A stretch of 64,000 nucleotides of DNA from the NCBI GenBank assembly GCA_022792835.1, contig JAAWBT010000026.1, forward strand, positions 1 through 64,000, given 5' to 3'. The position numbers were made by a program, and so were the translations under genes. Positions 17,902 through 26,921 of the stretch are shown here, piece after piece. This DNA is from Lachnospiraceae bacterium (lineage in GTDB: Bacteria > Bacillota > Clostridia > Lachnospirales > Lachnospiraceae). The stretch's first letter is position 1; every line of letters begins with the position of its first letter. The notes under the pieces are model-generated. The model made no database searches. It saw nothing but the letters and a program-made list of their open reading frames with translations, and was not told where the DNA came from.

Positions 17902-18684
17902 ATGCAAGATCAGAAAATCAGACTGGATGAAGGATTTTTGTTTGGACTGGGGGCCTTTGAGACCATTGCCCTTGAGGGACGTCCTTTATGGTTAGAGAGG
18001 CATTTAAAGCGGCTTGAGAGGACCCTTGCGTTTTTGGGGATCCCAAGGCAGGTGACAAGGAAAGAGGTGTACGAGTACCTGGAGTCTGAAAAAATTACGG
18101 AAGGCGCCCTGAAAATTGTTGTGTCAGAAAAGAACCGTTTATTCCTTCCAAGAGAAAATCCTTACATGGAAACAGATTATGAGAAGGGATTTTCTGTGGA
18201 TTTCGCAGAGGGAAGGCGCAATGAACATTCGCCGCTTACATACCACAAAACCTTGAATTACGGGGATTGTATACTGGAAAAGCGGAGGGCAGCGGAACGG
18301 GGATTCGACGAGGCAGTTTTTTTGAACAGCCGGGGAGAAATCTGTGAAGGCTGTGTATCCAACCTGTTTTTTGTCCGGGAGGGGAAGCTGGTTACGCCAA
18401 AACTCTCCTGCGGCCTCCTTCCGGGGATTGTCCGGGAGGTTCTGCTGGAGAGGTGCGATGTGACAGAAGAGAGGATTTTGGCTGGGGATATCGTTCAGTT
18501 TGAGGAATGCTTCCTGACCAACTCCCTGATGGGAGTCATGCCGGTGGTCCGGTTTGGAAGCCACTTTTTTAAGGGGAGAGAAATGACAGATCAGATCAGA
18601 AATTCTTTAAAAACCGGATTGACATGTAAATTTCTTCGTGCTAAAATTGTTCGGAACAAAACAGTTCGGACAGAAACTAAATGA
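17902..18684 (+). CDS. pabC: Aminodeoxychorismate lyase (class IV aminotransferase)
   Basis: GFLFGLGAFETI, RGFDEAVFLNSRGEICEGCVSNLFFV; third gene of a pabABC set. Confidence 0.85.
   Translation: MQDQKIRLDEGFLFGLGAFETIALEGRPLWLERHLKRLERTLAFLGIPRQVTRKEVYEYLESEKITEGALKIVVSEKNRLFLPRENPYMETDYEKGFSVDFAEGRRNEHSPLTYHKTLNYGDCILEKRRAAERGFDEAVFLNSRGEICEGCVSNLFFVREGKLVTPKLSCGLLPGIVREVLLERCDVTEERILAGDIVQFEECFLTNSLMGVMPVVRFGSHFFKGREMTDQIRNSLKTGLTCKFLRAKIVRNKTVRTETK
18619..18647 (+). promoter_or_regulatory. Sigma-A-type promoter inside the 3' end of pabC, driving marR/ABC genes
   Basis: TTGACA-17-TAAAAT. Confidence 0.7.
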
Positions 18685-18722
18685 TCTGTGTCCGGAACGG
18701 GAAAGAGAAAGGAGGAATCCCC

Positions 18723-19172
18723 ATGGAGGAATCCCGCCCGCTTCACATTGGTTTTGAAATTAAGCAGACCTCCAGACTGATCAAAAAAGCAATTGACCGG
18801 TCAGCCGCGGTGCAGTGCGCCAGCCAGATGACGGGGACCCACATCTGGATCCTTAAGTATCTCCAGGAGAATAGCGGAAAAGAAATTTTTCAGAAGGATA
18901 TTGAGAGACAATTCGGGATCAATCGTTCTTCAGCCACCGGGCTTTTGCAGCTGATGGAAAAGAACGGCCTTATTTGCCGGGAGGAAGTGCCTTACGACGC
19001 AAGGCTCAAACGGATTGTGATGACGGAAAAGGCCATTTCCCTGGAGGCTTCTGTCCGCAGGGAGATCGACCGGGCGGAGGAGAGGATTTCCAGAGGATTT
19101 TCTGAAGAGGAGCTTCAGACGCTTGTCCAGATGCTGTCCCGTATCCGGGAGAATTTAAGCCAGGGCGGCTGA
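18723..19172 (+). CDS. MarR family transcriptional regulator
   Basis: QKDIERQFGINRSSATGLLQLMEKNGLICREEVPYDARLKRIVMTEKA. Confidence 0.9.
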   Translation: MEESRPLHIGFEIKQTSRLIKKAIDRSAAVQCASQMTGTHIWILKYLQENSGKEIFQKDIERQFGINRSSATGLLQLMEKNGLICREEVPYDARLKRIVMTEKAISLEASVRREIDRAEERISRGFSEEELQTLVQMLSRIRENLSQGG

Positions 19173-19260
19173 TCTCGGAAGAAGATTAAAAAAGACAGTC
19201 CGTTGGAAATAGAACTGATTTGAAAGGACAAAGATTCACAGATGACACAAGGAGGACGAC

Positions 19261-21012
19261 ATGATCAAACGGCTTGCAGGATGTATCAGAGAATACAGGC
19301 GGGATTCCATTCTGGCGCCCGCATATATTGTGGGAGAGGGGGCCATGGAGGTCCTGATTCCCATGCTCATGGCCAGACTCATTGACCAGGGTATTGACAG
19401 AGGGAGCATGACAGCCATCTGGCAGATTGGGCTTCTTTTGGCAGCCTGCTGCCTGGTTTCTTTAAGTTTCGGCATTCTGGCGGGAACCCATGCGGCCAGG
19501 GCTTCTGCCGGATTTGCAAAAAATCTGCGCCATGACATGTATTACAAGGTACAGGAGTATTCCTTTGCCAACATTGACAAATTTTCCACGGCCAGCATTG
19601 TGACCAGGCTGACGACGGATGTGACCAATGTGCAGAATGCATTTCAGATGATCATCCGTATGGCGGTGCGCGCACCGATTCTTCTGGTGTTCGCACTGTT
19701 TATGTCTTTTATGGTGAATTCCAGGCTGGCAGTCATTTATCTGTGTGTGATTCCTGCCCTGGCAATCGGTCTGTTTTTGATTATGAGCCATGCCCATCCT
19801 CTGTTCGAGAGGGTATTTAAGACTTATGACCGGCTGAATATGGTGGTACAGGAAAACCTTCACGGGATCCGGGTGGTGAAGTCTTTTGTGCGGGAGGAAC
19901 ATGAAAAAGAGAAGTTTGGCCAGGTGTCTGAAAGTATTTACCGGGATTTCAAGAAAGCGGAGCGGATCGTGGCTTTTAACATGCCGCTCATGCAGATTTC
20001 TGTGTACACCTGTATGCTGCTCCTGTCCTGGATCGGCGCACGGCTGATTGTGGGAAGCGGAGGCAGTGCGGGGGGAATGACCACCGGACAGCTCATGAGC
20101 ATGTTTTCCTATACCATGCAGATCCTCATGAGTTTAATGATGATCTCCAATATTTTCGTCATGCTGATCATTTCCAGGGCCTCTGCGGAGAGGATTGTGG
20201 AGATCCTGGACGAAGAGAGCAGCCTGAAAAATCCGCCGGAGCCTGTTATGGAAGTGGCGGACGGTTCCGTGACCTTTAAGGACGTATCTTTCAGTTATAA
20301 AGGAGACAAAAACAAGCTCTGCCTCATGGACATTGATTTAAAAATACGTTCCGGGGAGACGGTGGGGATTATCGGCGGGACCGGTTCCTCGAAAAGTTCT
20401 CTGGTTCAGCTCATTCCAAGGCTTTACGACGTCACAAAAGGGCAGCTCTTTGTGGGTGGGTTGGATGTCAGGGATTATGATATTGAAACACTGCGGAATC
20501 AGGTGGCCATGGTGCTCCAGAAGAATGTTCTCTTTTCTGGAACCATCAAGGAAAACCTTCGGTGGGGAAATCCGGACGCCACAGAAGAAGAAATGATCCA
20601 TGCCTGCAGGCTTTCTCAGGCGGATGGTTTTATCCGGGAATTTCCGGAGGGCTATGATACTTATATGGAACAGGGAGGCGCCAATGTGTCCGGGGGCCAG
20701 AGGCAGAGGCTCTGTATTGCCAGGGCGCTTTTAAAGAAGCCAAAGATTCTGATCCTGGACGATTCTACCAGTGCCGTGGATACGGCGACAGACGCCCTGA
20801 TCCGGAAGGCTTTCCGGGAAGAGATCCCAGAGACGACAAAATTTATCATTGCCCAGAGGATTTCTTCGGTGGAGGAAGCCGATAAGATCATCGTCCTGGA
20901 TGGGGGACGGGTGAGCGGCTTTGGTACCCATGAGGAGCTTTTGGAAGGAAACGAAATCTACAGAGAGGTCTATGAATCCCAGATGAAAGGAGGCGAAAAG
21001 GATGGCAAATAA
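19261..21012 (+). CDS. ABC exporter, degenerate-NBD subunit
   Basis: TM domain plus NBD; Walker A GGTGSSKSS, signature VSGGQRQRL, Walker B ILILDDSTS, Q in the H-loop IAQRIS. Confidence 0.93.
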   Translation: MIKRLAGCIREYRRDSILAPAYIVGEGAMEVLIPMLMARLIDQGIDRGSMTAIWQIGLLLAACCLVSLSFGILAGTHAARASAGFAKNLRHDMYYKVQEYSFANIDKFSTASIVTRLTTDVTNVQNAFQMIIRMAVRAPILLVFALFMSFMVNSRLAVIYLCVIPALAIGLFLIMSHAHPLFERVFKTYDRLNMVVQENLHGIRVVKSFVREEHEKEKFGQVSESIYRDFKKAERIVAFNMPLMQISVYTCMLLLSWIGARLIVGSGGSAGGMTTGQLMSMFSYTMQILMSLMMISNIFVMLIISRASAERIVEILDEESSLKNPPEPVMEVADGSVTFKDVSFSYKGDKNKLCLMDIDLKIRSGETVGIIGGTGSSKSSLVQLIPRLYDVTKGQLFVGGLDVRDYDIETLRNQVAMVLQKNVLFSGTIKENLRWGNPDATEEEMIHACRLSQADGFIREFPEGYDTYMEQGGANVSGGQRQRLCIARALLKKPKILILDDSTSAVDTATDALIRKAFREEIPETTKFIIAQRISSVEEADKIIVLDGGRVSGFGTHEELLEGNEIYREVYESQMKGGEKDGK

Positions 21013-23020
21013 GAATCAAGGAACAGTTCAGGGAAACCACAAAGCTTCGGAGGGAAGAACCCCTGAGACAGTCCGGGTGGCCAGAATGCCGGGCCGGGCC
21101 GGAATGCGGGGAATGCCGCCGGCGAAGGGCATGAAGTTAAATCCGAAAACGGCAAAAAGGCTGTTCGCTTACATAGCCGGACAGAATAAGGCGCTGTTTG
21201 CGGTGGTTATCGTCTGTATTCTGATCAGTACGGCCGCCAACGTGGCAGGCTCCATGTTCCTGCGCATTCTGATTGACAAGTACATTGAGCCGCTGCTTCT
21301 CACGGAAAATCCGGTGTTTGACGGGCTCCTTGGAGCGGTCTTTACCATGGCCTGTGTGTATTTGGCGGGAGTTTTGTGTAGCTTTACTTACAACTGGATC
21401 ATGGCCGGGATCTCCCAGGGCGTGCAGAAGCGGATCCGGGACGAGATGTTTGCACACATGCAGAGCCTTCCCATCCGGTATTTTGACACCCACACCTTTG
21501 GGGATGTGATGAGTCATTATACCAATGACATCGACACCTTAAGGCAGATGGTGTCCCAGAGTTTTCCCCAGCTTCTCTCCTCCTGTATGACCATTGTGAT
21601 GGTATTTTGCGCCATGGTTTACACCAGTGTTTATCTGACCTTGTTTATTCTGGTGACCATCACCTGTCTGGTGACGGTTTCCAAAAAGATCGGAGGCAAA
21701 AGCGCCAATTATTTTGTGCGCCAGCAAAAATCCCTGGGGGATGTGAACGGATATATTGAGGAAATGATTAACGGCCAGAAGGTCATCAAGGTATTCTGTC
21801 ACGAAGAGGCAGCAAAAGGGGAATTCGATGAAAAGAACGAGGAACTTTACAGGAATGCCTCCAGCGCCAATACCTTCGCCAATGTTCTGGGGCCTGTCTC
21901 CATGAATCTGGGAAATCTCCAGTATGTCCTTTTGGCGGTGTTTGGCGGGCTGCTGGCCGTAAACGGAATTGGCGGCATTACTCTTGGAACCATTGCTTCC
22001 TTCCTGCAGCTCTCCAGAAGCTTTACCATGCCCATCAACCAGATGTCCATGCAGCTCAATGCCATTATCATGGCTCTGGCCGGGGCCGAACGGATTTTTG
22101 CCCTGATTGACGAGGAAGCGGAGGCTGATAATGGGTATGTGACCCTCACGAGGATCCGGCTGAAGGATGAAATAAAAGAGCTTCCGGAACAAATCCCGGC
22201 AGATCTTGTGGAGGAGACAGAGGAAAGGGACGGCATCTGGGCCTGGAAACATCCCCATGAGACGGGGACTCTCACTTATACGAGGCTGACCGGAGATGTG
22301 CGGTTTTATGATGTGGATTTTGGCTATGAGCCGGAGAAGACGGTCCTTCACAATGTGACGCTCTATGCGAAACCAGGCCAGAAGCTGGCCTTTGTGGGGG
22401 CTACCGGAGCCGGAAAAACCACCATCACCAATCTGATCAACCGGTTTTATGACATTGACGACGGAAAGATCCGTTATGACAATATTAATATCAACAAGAT
22501 CAAAAAAGCAGATCTGAGGCGTTCCCTGGGTATGGTTCTTCAAGATACCTGCCTCTTTACCGGGACAGTTATGGAGAACATCCGTTATGGGCGGCTTTCT
22601 GCTACGGACGAGGAAGTGCGCCATGCCGCCATGCTTGCCAACGCCGATGATTTTATACGGCGGCTGCCTCAGGGATACGACACTATGCTGAGTGGGAACG
22701 GGGCCAATCTTTCCCAGGGCCAGAGACAGCTTCTCTCCATTGCCAGAGCAGCAGTGGCCGACCCGCCGGTCATGATCTTGGACGAAGCCACCTCCAGCAT
22801 TGATACCAGGACAGAGTTTCTTGTCCAGAGAGGCATGGACAGCCTGATGAAAGGACGGACTGTCTTTGTCATCGCCCACCGGCTCTCCACCATAAAGAAT
22901 TCCAACGCCATTATGGTGCTGGAGCATGGACGTGTCATCGAGCGGGGAGATCATGAGCAGCTGATCGCAGAGCGGGGGAAATATTATCAGCTTTACACAG
23001 GAGCGTTTGAGTTGGAGTAG
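21002..23020 (+). CDS. ABC exporter, canonical-NBD subunit
   Basis: TM domain plus NBD; Walker A GATGAGKTT, signature LSQGQRQLL, Walker B VMILDEATSSID, H-loop IAHRLSTI. Confidence 0.94.
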   Translation: MANKNQGTVQGNHKASEGRTPETVRVARMPGRAGMRGMPPAKGMKLNPKTAKRLFAYIAGQNKALFAVVIVCILISTAANVAGSMFLRILIDKYIEPLLLTENPVFDGLLGAVFTMACVYLAGVLCSFTYNWIMAGISQGVQKRIRDEMFAHMQSLPIRYFDTHTFGDVMSHYTNDIDTLRQMVSQSFPQLLSSCMTIVMVFCAMVYTSVYLTLFILVTITCLVTVSKKIGGKSANYFVRQQKSLGDVNGYIEEMINGQKVIKVFCHEEAAKGEFDEKNEELYRNASSANTFANVLGPVSMNLGNLQYVLLAVFGGLLAVNGIGGITLGTIASFLQLSRSFTMPINQMSMQLNAIIMALAGAERIFALIDEEAEADNGYVTLTRIRLKDEIKELPEQIPADLVEETEERDGIWAWKHPHETGTLTYTRLTGDVRFYDVDFGYEPEKTVLHNVTLYAKPGQKLAFVGATGAGKTTITNLINRFYDIDDGKIRYDNININKIKKADLRRSLGMVLQDTCLFTGTVMENIRYGRLSATDEEVRHAAMLANADDFIRRLPQGYDTMLSGNGANLSQGQRQLLSIARAAVADPPVMILDEATSSIDTRTEFLVQRGMDSLMKGRTVFVIAHRLSTIKNSNAIMVLEHGRVIERGDHEQLIAERGKYYQLYTGAFELE

Positions 23021-23065
23021 TACAAGTGCCGCCGTGCTGTTTCAGCACGGCGGCATAGACAGGAT

Positions 23066-24295
23066 TTATGACTTCAACAATGCTTTATGGTACACTTTTT
23101 TACCTTTTCGGATTTTCACGCCGTCTATAAGTTTTTCTGCGGTCACTTTGGTATCCAGAGTGGCCTTTTCGCCGTCCACAGTGACGCCGCCCTGGGTGAC
23201 CAGCCGTCTGGCCTCACTTTTTGTGGGCGCCAGCTTGCAGGCCATCATCAACTCCAGGATACTGATAGCGTTGTCTGTAAGCTGCTCTTTCGAAAGCTCT
23301 GTGGAAGGCATTCCTTCTTCATCCCCGCCGCCTGCAAAAAGCGCATGGGAAGCCTGCTTTGCTTTGTCGGCCTCTTCTTTACCGTGAACCAGGCCGGTCA
23401 GCTCATAGGCCAGAATCTCTTTGGCTTCGTTTAACTGGCTGCCTTCCCATTTGTCCATCTTGTCAATCTCTTCCAGAGGGAGGAAAGTCAACATGCGGAT
23501 GCACTTTAACACATCGGCGTCGCCGGTGTTTCTCCAGTACTGATAAAATTCAAAGGGTGAGGTCTTATCGGGGTCAAGCCATACGGCACCTTTTGCAGTC
23601 TTGCCCATTTTTTTGCCTTCGGAATTCATGAGGAGAGTAATGGTCATGGCGTAAGCATCTTCATTTTCCGTAGTCTTCTTGCGGATTAACTCCGTTCCGG
23701 CCAGCATGTTGGACCACTGATCGTTACCGCCAAACTGCATATTACAGTCGTAATGCTGGTGCAGGTAGTAGAAATCATAAGCCTGCATAATCATGTAATT
23801 GAACTCCAGGAAGCTTAACCCTTTTTCCATGCGCTGTTTGTAGCATTCGGCCCGGAGCATATTGTTGACGGAAAAACAGCCGCCTACCTCCCGCAAAAGC
23901 TCCACGTAATTCAGCTTTAAAAGCCAGTCCGCATTGTTCACCATGACGGCCTTGTCAGGACCGAACTCGATAAAACGCTCCATCTGTTTTTTGAAGCAGT
24001 CACAGTTGTGGTCAATGGTTTCTTTGGTCATCATGGAACGCATATCAGTCCGCCCTGAAGGATCCCCCACATGGCCAGTGCCGCCGCCGATTAAGACGAT
24101 GGGTTTGTTTCCGGCCATCTGGAGCCGTTTCATCAGGCAGAGCGCCATAAAATGTCCTACATGGAGGGAGTCAGCAGTGGGATCAAAGCCGATATAAAAC
24201 CGGGCGCTGCCGTTATTAATGAGCTCTCGGATTTCCGGCTCGTCCGTCACCTGGGCGATCAGCCCTCTGGCCTGTAATTCTTCATAAATTTTCAT
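23066..24295 (-). CDS. tyrS: Tyrosyl-tRNA synthetase
   Basis: GFDPTADSLHVGHF (HIGH-like), QFGGNDQWSN, KMGKTAKGAVWL (KMSKS-like), C-terminal S4 domain. Confidence 0.96.
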   Translation of the reverse strand: MKIYEELQARGLIAQVTDEPEIRELINNGSARFYIGFDPTADSLHVGHFMALCLMKRLQMAGNKPIVLIGGGTGHVGDPSGRTDMRSMMTKETIDHNCDCFKKQMERFIEFGPDKAVMVNNADWLLKLNYVELLREVGGCFSVNNMLRAECYKQRMEKGLSFLEFNYMIMQAYDFYYLHQHYDCNMQFGGNDQWSNMLAGTELIRKKTTENEDAYAMTITLLMNSEGKKMGKTAKGAVWLDPDKTSPFEFYQYWRNTGDADVLKCIRMLTFLPLEEIDKMDKWEGSQLNEAKEILAYELTGLVHGKEEADKAKQASHALFAGGGDEEGMPSTELSKEQLTDNAISILELMMACKLAPTKSEARRLVTQGGVTVDGEKATLDTKVTAEKLIDGVKIRKGKKVYHKALLKS

Positions 24296-24378
24296 GGTAT
24301 TTTTCCTTTCTTCTCAAATAAGTTCATGTGCCCCGGGGCAGGCTGCGAAAGGGCAAGATCCTTTTTGCCCATATGCAT

Positions 24379-24704
24379 AAAAAGTCCCCTGTCCTTTCGG
24401 ACAGAGGACGAATGGAGCATTCGCGGTACCACCTCTTATTTAGGAAGTCCTCACAGACTTCCTCTTATGAAGAATGGCTGAATCATCCTGGGGATTGTGT
24501 CAGCATATTCTTCTGTGCGATAACGGACACTTCCGACCGGCCCTAGTGATCTCCCTTTTTCTATAAATTAAGGAGCTGTTCAGGCGGGCGGCTCTAAGAT
24601 GTATTCAGACTGGGACCGCCTGTATCCTTCCACCAAACGGATACTCTCTGGGAAGCGGGAAAACCAGCTTACTTTTTCTCGTCAAAGCCTTTATATATTG
24701 GTTT
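24379..24704 (-). promoter_or_regulatory. T-box leader (Tyr) upstream of tyrS
   Basis: Minus strand AGAGGTGGTACCGCG T-box motif, GAATACATC specifier region (TAC = Tyr), terminator tcctctgtcc-gaaa-ggacaggggacttttt. Confidence 0.9.
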
Positions 24705-24710
24705 ATTGGC

Positions 24711-24738
24711 ATTATAACAAAAAAAAAGAAAAAAGCAA
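24711..24738 (-). promoter_or_regulatory. Promoter for tyrS T-box transcript
   Basis: Minus strand TTGCTT-16-TATAAT. Confidence 0.5.
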
Positions 24739-24785
24739 GCCCTCATGACAAAAAAGCATAGTTTTTCTTAGGAAATAATGAGATG

Positions 24786-24814
24786 TTGCATTTACTCCGA
24801 GAATCTTGTAAAAT
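24786..24814 (+). promoter_or_regulatory. Sigma-A-type promoter for the YbaK-domain gene
   Basis: TTGCAT-17-TAAAAT. Confidence 0.6.
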
Positions 24815-24839
24815 GAATCAAGGAAAAGAGGAGATCATT

Positions 24840-25391
24840 ATGAGCGAGGTTTGGATTGACAAAGAACTACATGAAGGGCGGCCTGCCCCTGAGGGGCGGC
24901 TTCCCAAAGAGATGCGGGTTTATGACCTGCTTGACAAGTTAAAGATCCCTTATGTGCGGATTGATCACGGCGTGACGCCGTCCATTGAAGCCTGCCATCA
25001 GGTGGATGAGATCCTGCACATTGAGATCTGCAAGAACCTGTTTTTGTGCAATGCCCAGAAGACAGATTTTTATCTGCTCTTGATGCCGGGAACAAAAAAG
25101 TTTAAGACAGCGGTATTGTCAAAGCAGATCGGCACTGCAAGGCTTTCCTTCGGGCCGCCGGAATATATGGAAGAGTTTCTGGATATCACTCCTGGCTCCG
25201 TCAGTGTACTGGGGCTGATGAATGACCATGACAGGCGGGTGAAGCTTCTCATCGACAAAGAGGTGCTTGAGGAGCCGGAGCTTGGCTGCCATCCCTGCAT
25301 CAATACCTCCAGCCTGCGGATCGCCACGAAGGATATTCTGGAGAAGTTTCTGCCTTATACGGGGCATACCTACAGGGTGGTGGAGCTATGA
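24840..25391 (+). CDS. YbaK/ProX-type aminoacyl-tRNA deacylase (prolyl-tRNA editing family)
   Basis: YDLLDKLKIPYVRIDHGVTPSIEAC, KNLFLCNAQKTDFYLLLMPG, GSVSVLGLMND, GCHPCINTSSLRI. Confidence 0.85.
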   Translation: MSEVWIDKELHEGRPAPEGRLPKEMRVYDLLDKLKIPYVRIDHGVTPSIEACHQVDEILHIEICKNLFLCNAQKTDFYLLLMPGTKKFKTAVLSKQIGTARLSFGPPEYMEEFLDITPGSVSVLGLMNDHDRRVKLLIDKEVLEEPELGCHPCINTSSLRIATKDILEKFLPYTGHTYRVVEL

Positions 25392-26503
25392 GCAGCTCCT
25401 GGATTTTTGAGGGTATGGAGGTTCTGGAACGGGAGGACGAGCCTTTATCGTTCGAAGAGAGGCTGCAGGCAGCGGCAGAGCCGCTTCTTTCCTGGTTCCG
25501 GAAACATGCCAGAGTCCTGCCCTGGCGGGAGGACCCCACGCCTTACCATGTGTGGATCTCAGAGATCATGCTGCAGCAGACCCGGGTGGAGGCGGTCAAA
25601 GACTATTACAGACGGTTTCTGGAGGCCCTTCCTGACATTCGGTCTCTGGCCGAAGTGCCGGAAGAGCGGCTTTTAAAATTGTGGGAGGGGCTTGGATATT
25701 ATAACCGGGCCAGAAACTTAAAGAAGGCGGCTGCCATTGCCGTATCCAGTTACGGCGGAGAACTTCCGGCATCCTACGAAGAGCTTCTTTTGCTGCCGGG
25801 AATCGGAAGTTACACGGCAGGAGCCATTGCCTCCATCGCCTATGGGATTCCGGAACCGGCAGTAGACGGGAATGTACTGCGGGTTGTATCCAGACTTTTG
25901 GCAGCCAGAGAGGATATTCTGAAACAGTCGGTCAAGAGGCAGATGGAAGAACTTCTGCGGGCAGTCATGCCAAAGGATGAGGCCGGCTCTTTTAACCAGG
26001 CCCTTATGGAGATCGGAGCGATGGTCTGTGTGCCGAACGGCGCACCACACTGTGGTGAATGTCCTCTGAGGGGACTTTGCCTGGCAAGGCGAGGGGGACT
26101 TACGGAAGAAATTCCGGTAAAAACTCCGAAAAAGGCGAGGGTGATTGAGGAAAGAACGGTTTTTGCCGTCAGGAGGAAGGGGCAGGTGCTCCTTCATAAA
26201 AGGCCGGAGAAAGGACTTTTGGCCGGACTTTATGAGCTTCCGGGAACACCGGGATATCTGGAGCTTTCCGAGGCCCTTGACTGGCTGGGAGTGGAAGCGG
26301 GACAGGTGGAGCTTATGGAAGCGCTTCCGGATGCAAAGCATATTTTTTCCCATGTGGAGTGGAGAATGAGAGGGTATTATATCCTTTTGAGAGAGGGAAC
26401 AGAGACGAAGGAGGGGTTTTTTGCCGACAGGGAGAGTGCACGGGAGACTTATGCTCTTCCCGGCGCTTTTAAGGCTTATGCAAAGTATCTCTTTGAGAGT
26501 TAG
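25388..26503 (+). CDS. mutY: A/G-specific adenine glycosylase
   Basis: LPWREDPTPYHVWISEIMLQQTRVE, LPGIGSYTAGAIASIAY, CGECPLRGLC; NUDIX-like C-terminus. Confidence 0.95.
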   Translation: MSSSWIFEGMEVLEREDEPLSFEERLQAAAEPLLSWFRKHARVLPWREDPTPYHVWISEIMLQQTRVEAVKDYYRRFLEALPDIRSLAEVPEERLLKLWEGLGYYNRARNLKKAAAIAVSSYGGELPASYEELLLLPGIGSYTAGAIASIAYGIPEPAVDGNVLRVVSRLLAAREDILKQSVKRQMEELLRAVMPKDEAGSFNQALMEIGAMVCVPNGAPHCGECPLRGLCLARRGGLTEEIPVKTPKKARVIEERTVFAVRRKGQVLLHKRPEKGLLAGLYELPGTPGYLELSEALDWLGVEAGQVELMEALPDAKHIFSHVEWRMRGYYILLREGTETKEGFFADRESARETYALPGAFKAYAKYLFES

Positions 26504-26589
26504 GCATGCAAAATGCACAGAGAAAAAAGAAGGAAAATGGCCGGTTTTTTGTCAATGTGACAAAATATATTTTTGCGAGGAAAAAGCCC

Positions 26590-26618
26590 TTGATTTCTAA
26601 AAAATGCCATGATATAGT
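26590..26618 (+). promoter_or_regulatory. Sigma-A-type promoter upstream of the intergenic repeat array
   Basis: TTGATT-17-TATAGT. Confidence 0.6.
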
Positions 26619-26627
26619 CAAAGTACA

Positions 26628-26774
26628 GACATCTTAGGCGACATCAACAGAGACACCAGTGCAGACAGCAAGTATGCATCTTGGCGGACTTTAGGGAGAC
26701 ATCATAAGCGGACTAAAAAGAGGACATCATAAGTGGACAGCAAAGGGAGACATCGTAAGCAGACTAAAAGAGCG
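26628..26774 (+). repeat. Degenerate tandem array of about 12 units of 11-13 nt beginning with GAC
   Basis: GAC at 26628, 26640, 26652, 26664, (GCATC at 26676), 26687, 26698, 26711, 26723, 26736, 26749, 26762; best copies GACATCATAAGCG/GACTAAAAAGAG/GACATCATAAGTG/GACATCGTAAGCA. Confidence 0.75.
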
Positions 26775-26813
26775 TATTGACAGACACAGATGGAATGACG
26801 AGACGAAAAACAC

Positions 26814-26854
26814 AAAAAGGCAGGGCGGTTTCCAAATGGCTGTCCTGTCTTTTT
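26814..26854 (+). terminator. Terminator-like hairpin closing the repeat unit
   Basis: aaaaaggcagggcg-loop-tgtcctgtcttttt (with G-U pairs). Confidence 0.55.
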
Positions 26855-26921
26855 GATGCACACGGGGCAGAGAGGAAAATGCTGCTGGGCGCCTGCCCAT
26901 AATCACTATGATGGAGGAACT

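Larger units (their letters stand above)
26625..26854 (+). ncRNA. Candidate repeat-containing small RNA or 5' leader
   Basis: Promoter 26590-26618, GAC array, terminator-like hairpin 26814-26854; no plausible ORF. Confidence 0.4.

Noticed and set aside
21539-22954. 471-aa minus-strand ORF
   Set aside because: Lies wholly antisense to a clear ABC exporter gene and has no recognisable motifs; shadow ORF of GC-skewed coding sequence. The same applies to the other long antisense ORFs (e.g. 65-958, 5767-6492, 7433-8221).
26628-26774. CRISPR array interpretation of the GAC repeats
   Set aside because: Units are 11-13 nt with no unique spacers and no cas genes in the window.
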